Of a stretch of DNA of 64,000 nucleotides, positions 62,650 through 64,000 are shown one piece after another (within the stretch, counting starts at the first letter, position 1; each line of letters opens with the position of its first letter). Both the position numbers and the translations under genes were made by a program. The stretch is from Cyanophora paradoxa (Eukaryota > Glaucocystophyceae > Cyanophorales > Cyanophoraceae), in NCBI GenBank assembly GCA_004431415.1, contig QPMI01000198.1, forward strand, positions 1 through 64,000. Reading direction: 5' to 3'. The notes under the pieces were generated by a model. It was not told where the DNA came from. It did no database searches and worked only from the letters and a program-made list of their open reading frames with translations.

Positions 62650-63690
62650 TCCCAGCTAGCCCTGGTCGTCGGCTCTAAGCCGGCAGCTTGCCTTGCCTTG
62701 TACCCTTTGTAGCCTGCTATTCCTGGTGCCACGTTGTTGCCAACTGGCCCGCTTATTTTAGCCCTGGGCCCTCGCTTGCCCTGCGCGGCGCTCGCTTGCT
62801 GTCTGTCGACGTCCTTGTTCTCTTGTTCTCTCTGTCTTACGCTGGCTCTGCGCCTGCTGTGTACGTAATGGCACCCGCTTGCCGCCGCCCTACGGTGCCG
62901 TACGGGCCTGTCCCTCTCTGCTTGGGGCGCCTCTGGGCCTAGCCAACTGCTTAGCGCATCCCGCTCAGCGCATGGGGGCTGCTGCGTTGGGCTTCGACTT
63001 TTTAGCTCGTATGCCTGGGGACGAACGCTGCGCTCTTGCCCGAACCCCTGGACAAGCACGCCATCGTTTGCCTCGGCTTGCGCGTACGGCCTCCACTCTC
63101 TTGTAGTGGGAAGCGCCTATGCGGCAGAGCTTAGCAATACTAACCGCATGGTTCATGCCTTTCCACCCGCCACTGCGCCTTTCTTGCTTACGGACCTGGC
63201 GCACCACTCTTTCTGTAGTGGGAAGCGTCCGCCAATCCGTCTATTGAGCCGCATGCGCTCACAGTCATCTAAACGTGCCGTGGCTGCGCTCAAGAGCAAA
63301 TGCTGATGCAGCCCGCGCGCATGTCGAGTGAAACTGTATTGCATTGTATCGGGGGACGACACCACAACGTACTACTAAATGTATTGTATGTGGAGCAACA
63401 CCCTCTACATCTACACACGTCGTCATTACGATCGAATTGCGTGTTGACGCCGATCGAATGATGATCTTGTTGTCGTCGTGGCATGTCGTTTCTTCCCTGG
63501 TCCACGTGCAGTGAGACGTATGATGATTAAAGCTGTCTGACTGAGTATTCTTCACAAACATACCTTCTTTTCGTCGTCGTCTTGTTTTGTCGAGTTGCCC
63601 GCATGCTCGTGACATGCCAGGCTCGCAAGGCAGCTATGAAGCGCCAGTCAACCAATCTTTGCTCTCTGCAGAAAGTACAGAGTCAGCCCG
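62650..63690. other. Repeat-like region right of the integrase gene, no gene supported
   Basis: Two copies of CTGTAGTGGGAAGCG-like sequence (about 63102 and 63217) stand about 115 bp apart. Composition is moderate in GC and unlike the exons. The frames on both strands show no integrase N-terminal motif. It may be flanking or internal sequence of a mobile element. Confidence 0.45.
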
Positions 63691-63694
63691 CCAA

Positions 63695-63980
63695 GACGTG
63701 AATGCCCTGGGATAACATGGCCCCAGTCCGCGCCCGAGGTCTCACCTACGACGGCTGCGATGGCACCTCCGGCTAGCCCGAGGCACGCTCAATGGTGGCG
63801 AGTGTATCTGAAGAACGCATGGAGTCAAACCGCTGCGACGTGAAAGCCCCTGGGATAACAAGGCCCCAGTACGCGCCCGAGGTCTCACCTACGACGGCTG
63901 CAGTGGCGCCTGCGGACCTCCCGAGGCACGCTCAGCGGCGGCGAGTGGCATCCCTCGTGAGGATCACTCCACTTGACTCC
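63695..63980. repeat. Direct repeat, 143-bp period, two copies
   Basis: The block GGGATAACA, GGCCCCAGT, GCGCCCGAGGTCTCACCTAC, GACGGCTGC and CGAGGCACGCTCA occurs twice, 143 bp apart (GATAACA at 63711 and 63854), with scattered differences. The array may continue beyond the right edge. Confidence 0.85.
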
Positions 63981-64000
63981 ACCCTGCATCCAGAGGACGT

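Overview
The window is nuclear DNA of a GC-rich, intron-dense, probably flagellated unicellular eukaryote, most likely a marine alga or related protist. The evidence is: genes broken by many 40-70 nt introns ending in a CTGAC/CTGAG-like branch point plus CAG, with GT-AG and very many GC-AG donors; eukaryotic trafficking genes (VPS13, VPS36, PGAP3); a QRICH2/DUF4795-like protein typical of flagellar coiled-coil proteins; a type-1 rhodopsin; and a Fanzor (eukaryotic TnpB relative). I cannot name the species. Most genes only make sense after splicing; I rebuilt key exon joins by hand, so gene spans run from start to stop and include introns.

Layout. 1-1441: N-terminal part of VPS13, minus strand, running off the left edge. 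1640-7085: repeats and a 5.2-kb element with ~110-bp inverted terminal repeats; it holds remnants of a TlyA-like rRNA methyltransferase and a ten-unit 88-bp minisatellite. 7148-7694: C-terminal part of a Fanzor nuclease, directly outside the right repeat. 8809-19023: BTB protein, SCI1-like nuclear protein, acidic unknown protein and a MYORG-like GH31 glycosidase, mostly as divergent pairs. 19200-32770: accessory zone of duplicated ankyrin and F-box/LRR genes plus a truncated copy of the next gene. 32341-36779: full QRICH2-like gene. 36868-45785: minus-strand coiled-coil unknown, WD40 protein, and a fusion of a beta-lactamase-like serine hydrolase to a GHL10 glycosidase. 45941-49896: F-box/LRR gene and a secreted unknown. 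50544-55842: VPS36 divergent from a gene whose frame-checked exons join the last helices of a rhodopsin to a BAH-like domain and a repetitive tail. 56367-59079: PGAP3 and a coiled-coil protein. 60283-62605: acidic unknown and an intron-containing integrase-like gene. 62650-64000: repeats only.

No operon logic applies. Many neighbours are divergent and share short (110-480 bp) promoter intervals. The most unusual items are the rhodopsin-BAH fusion, the serine hydrolase-GHL10 fusion, the Fanzor fragment beside a TIR element, and the GC-AG-rich intron system.
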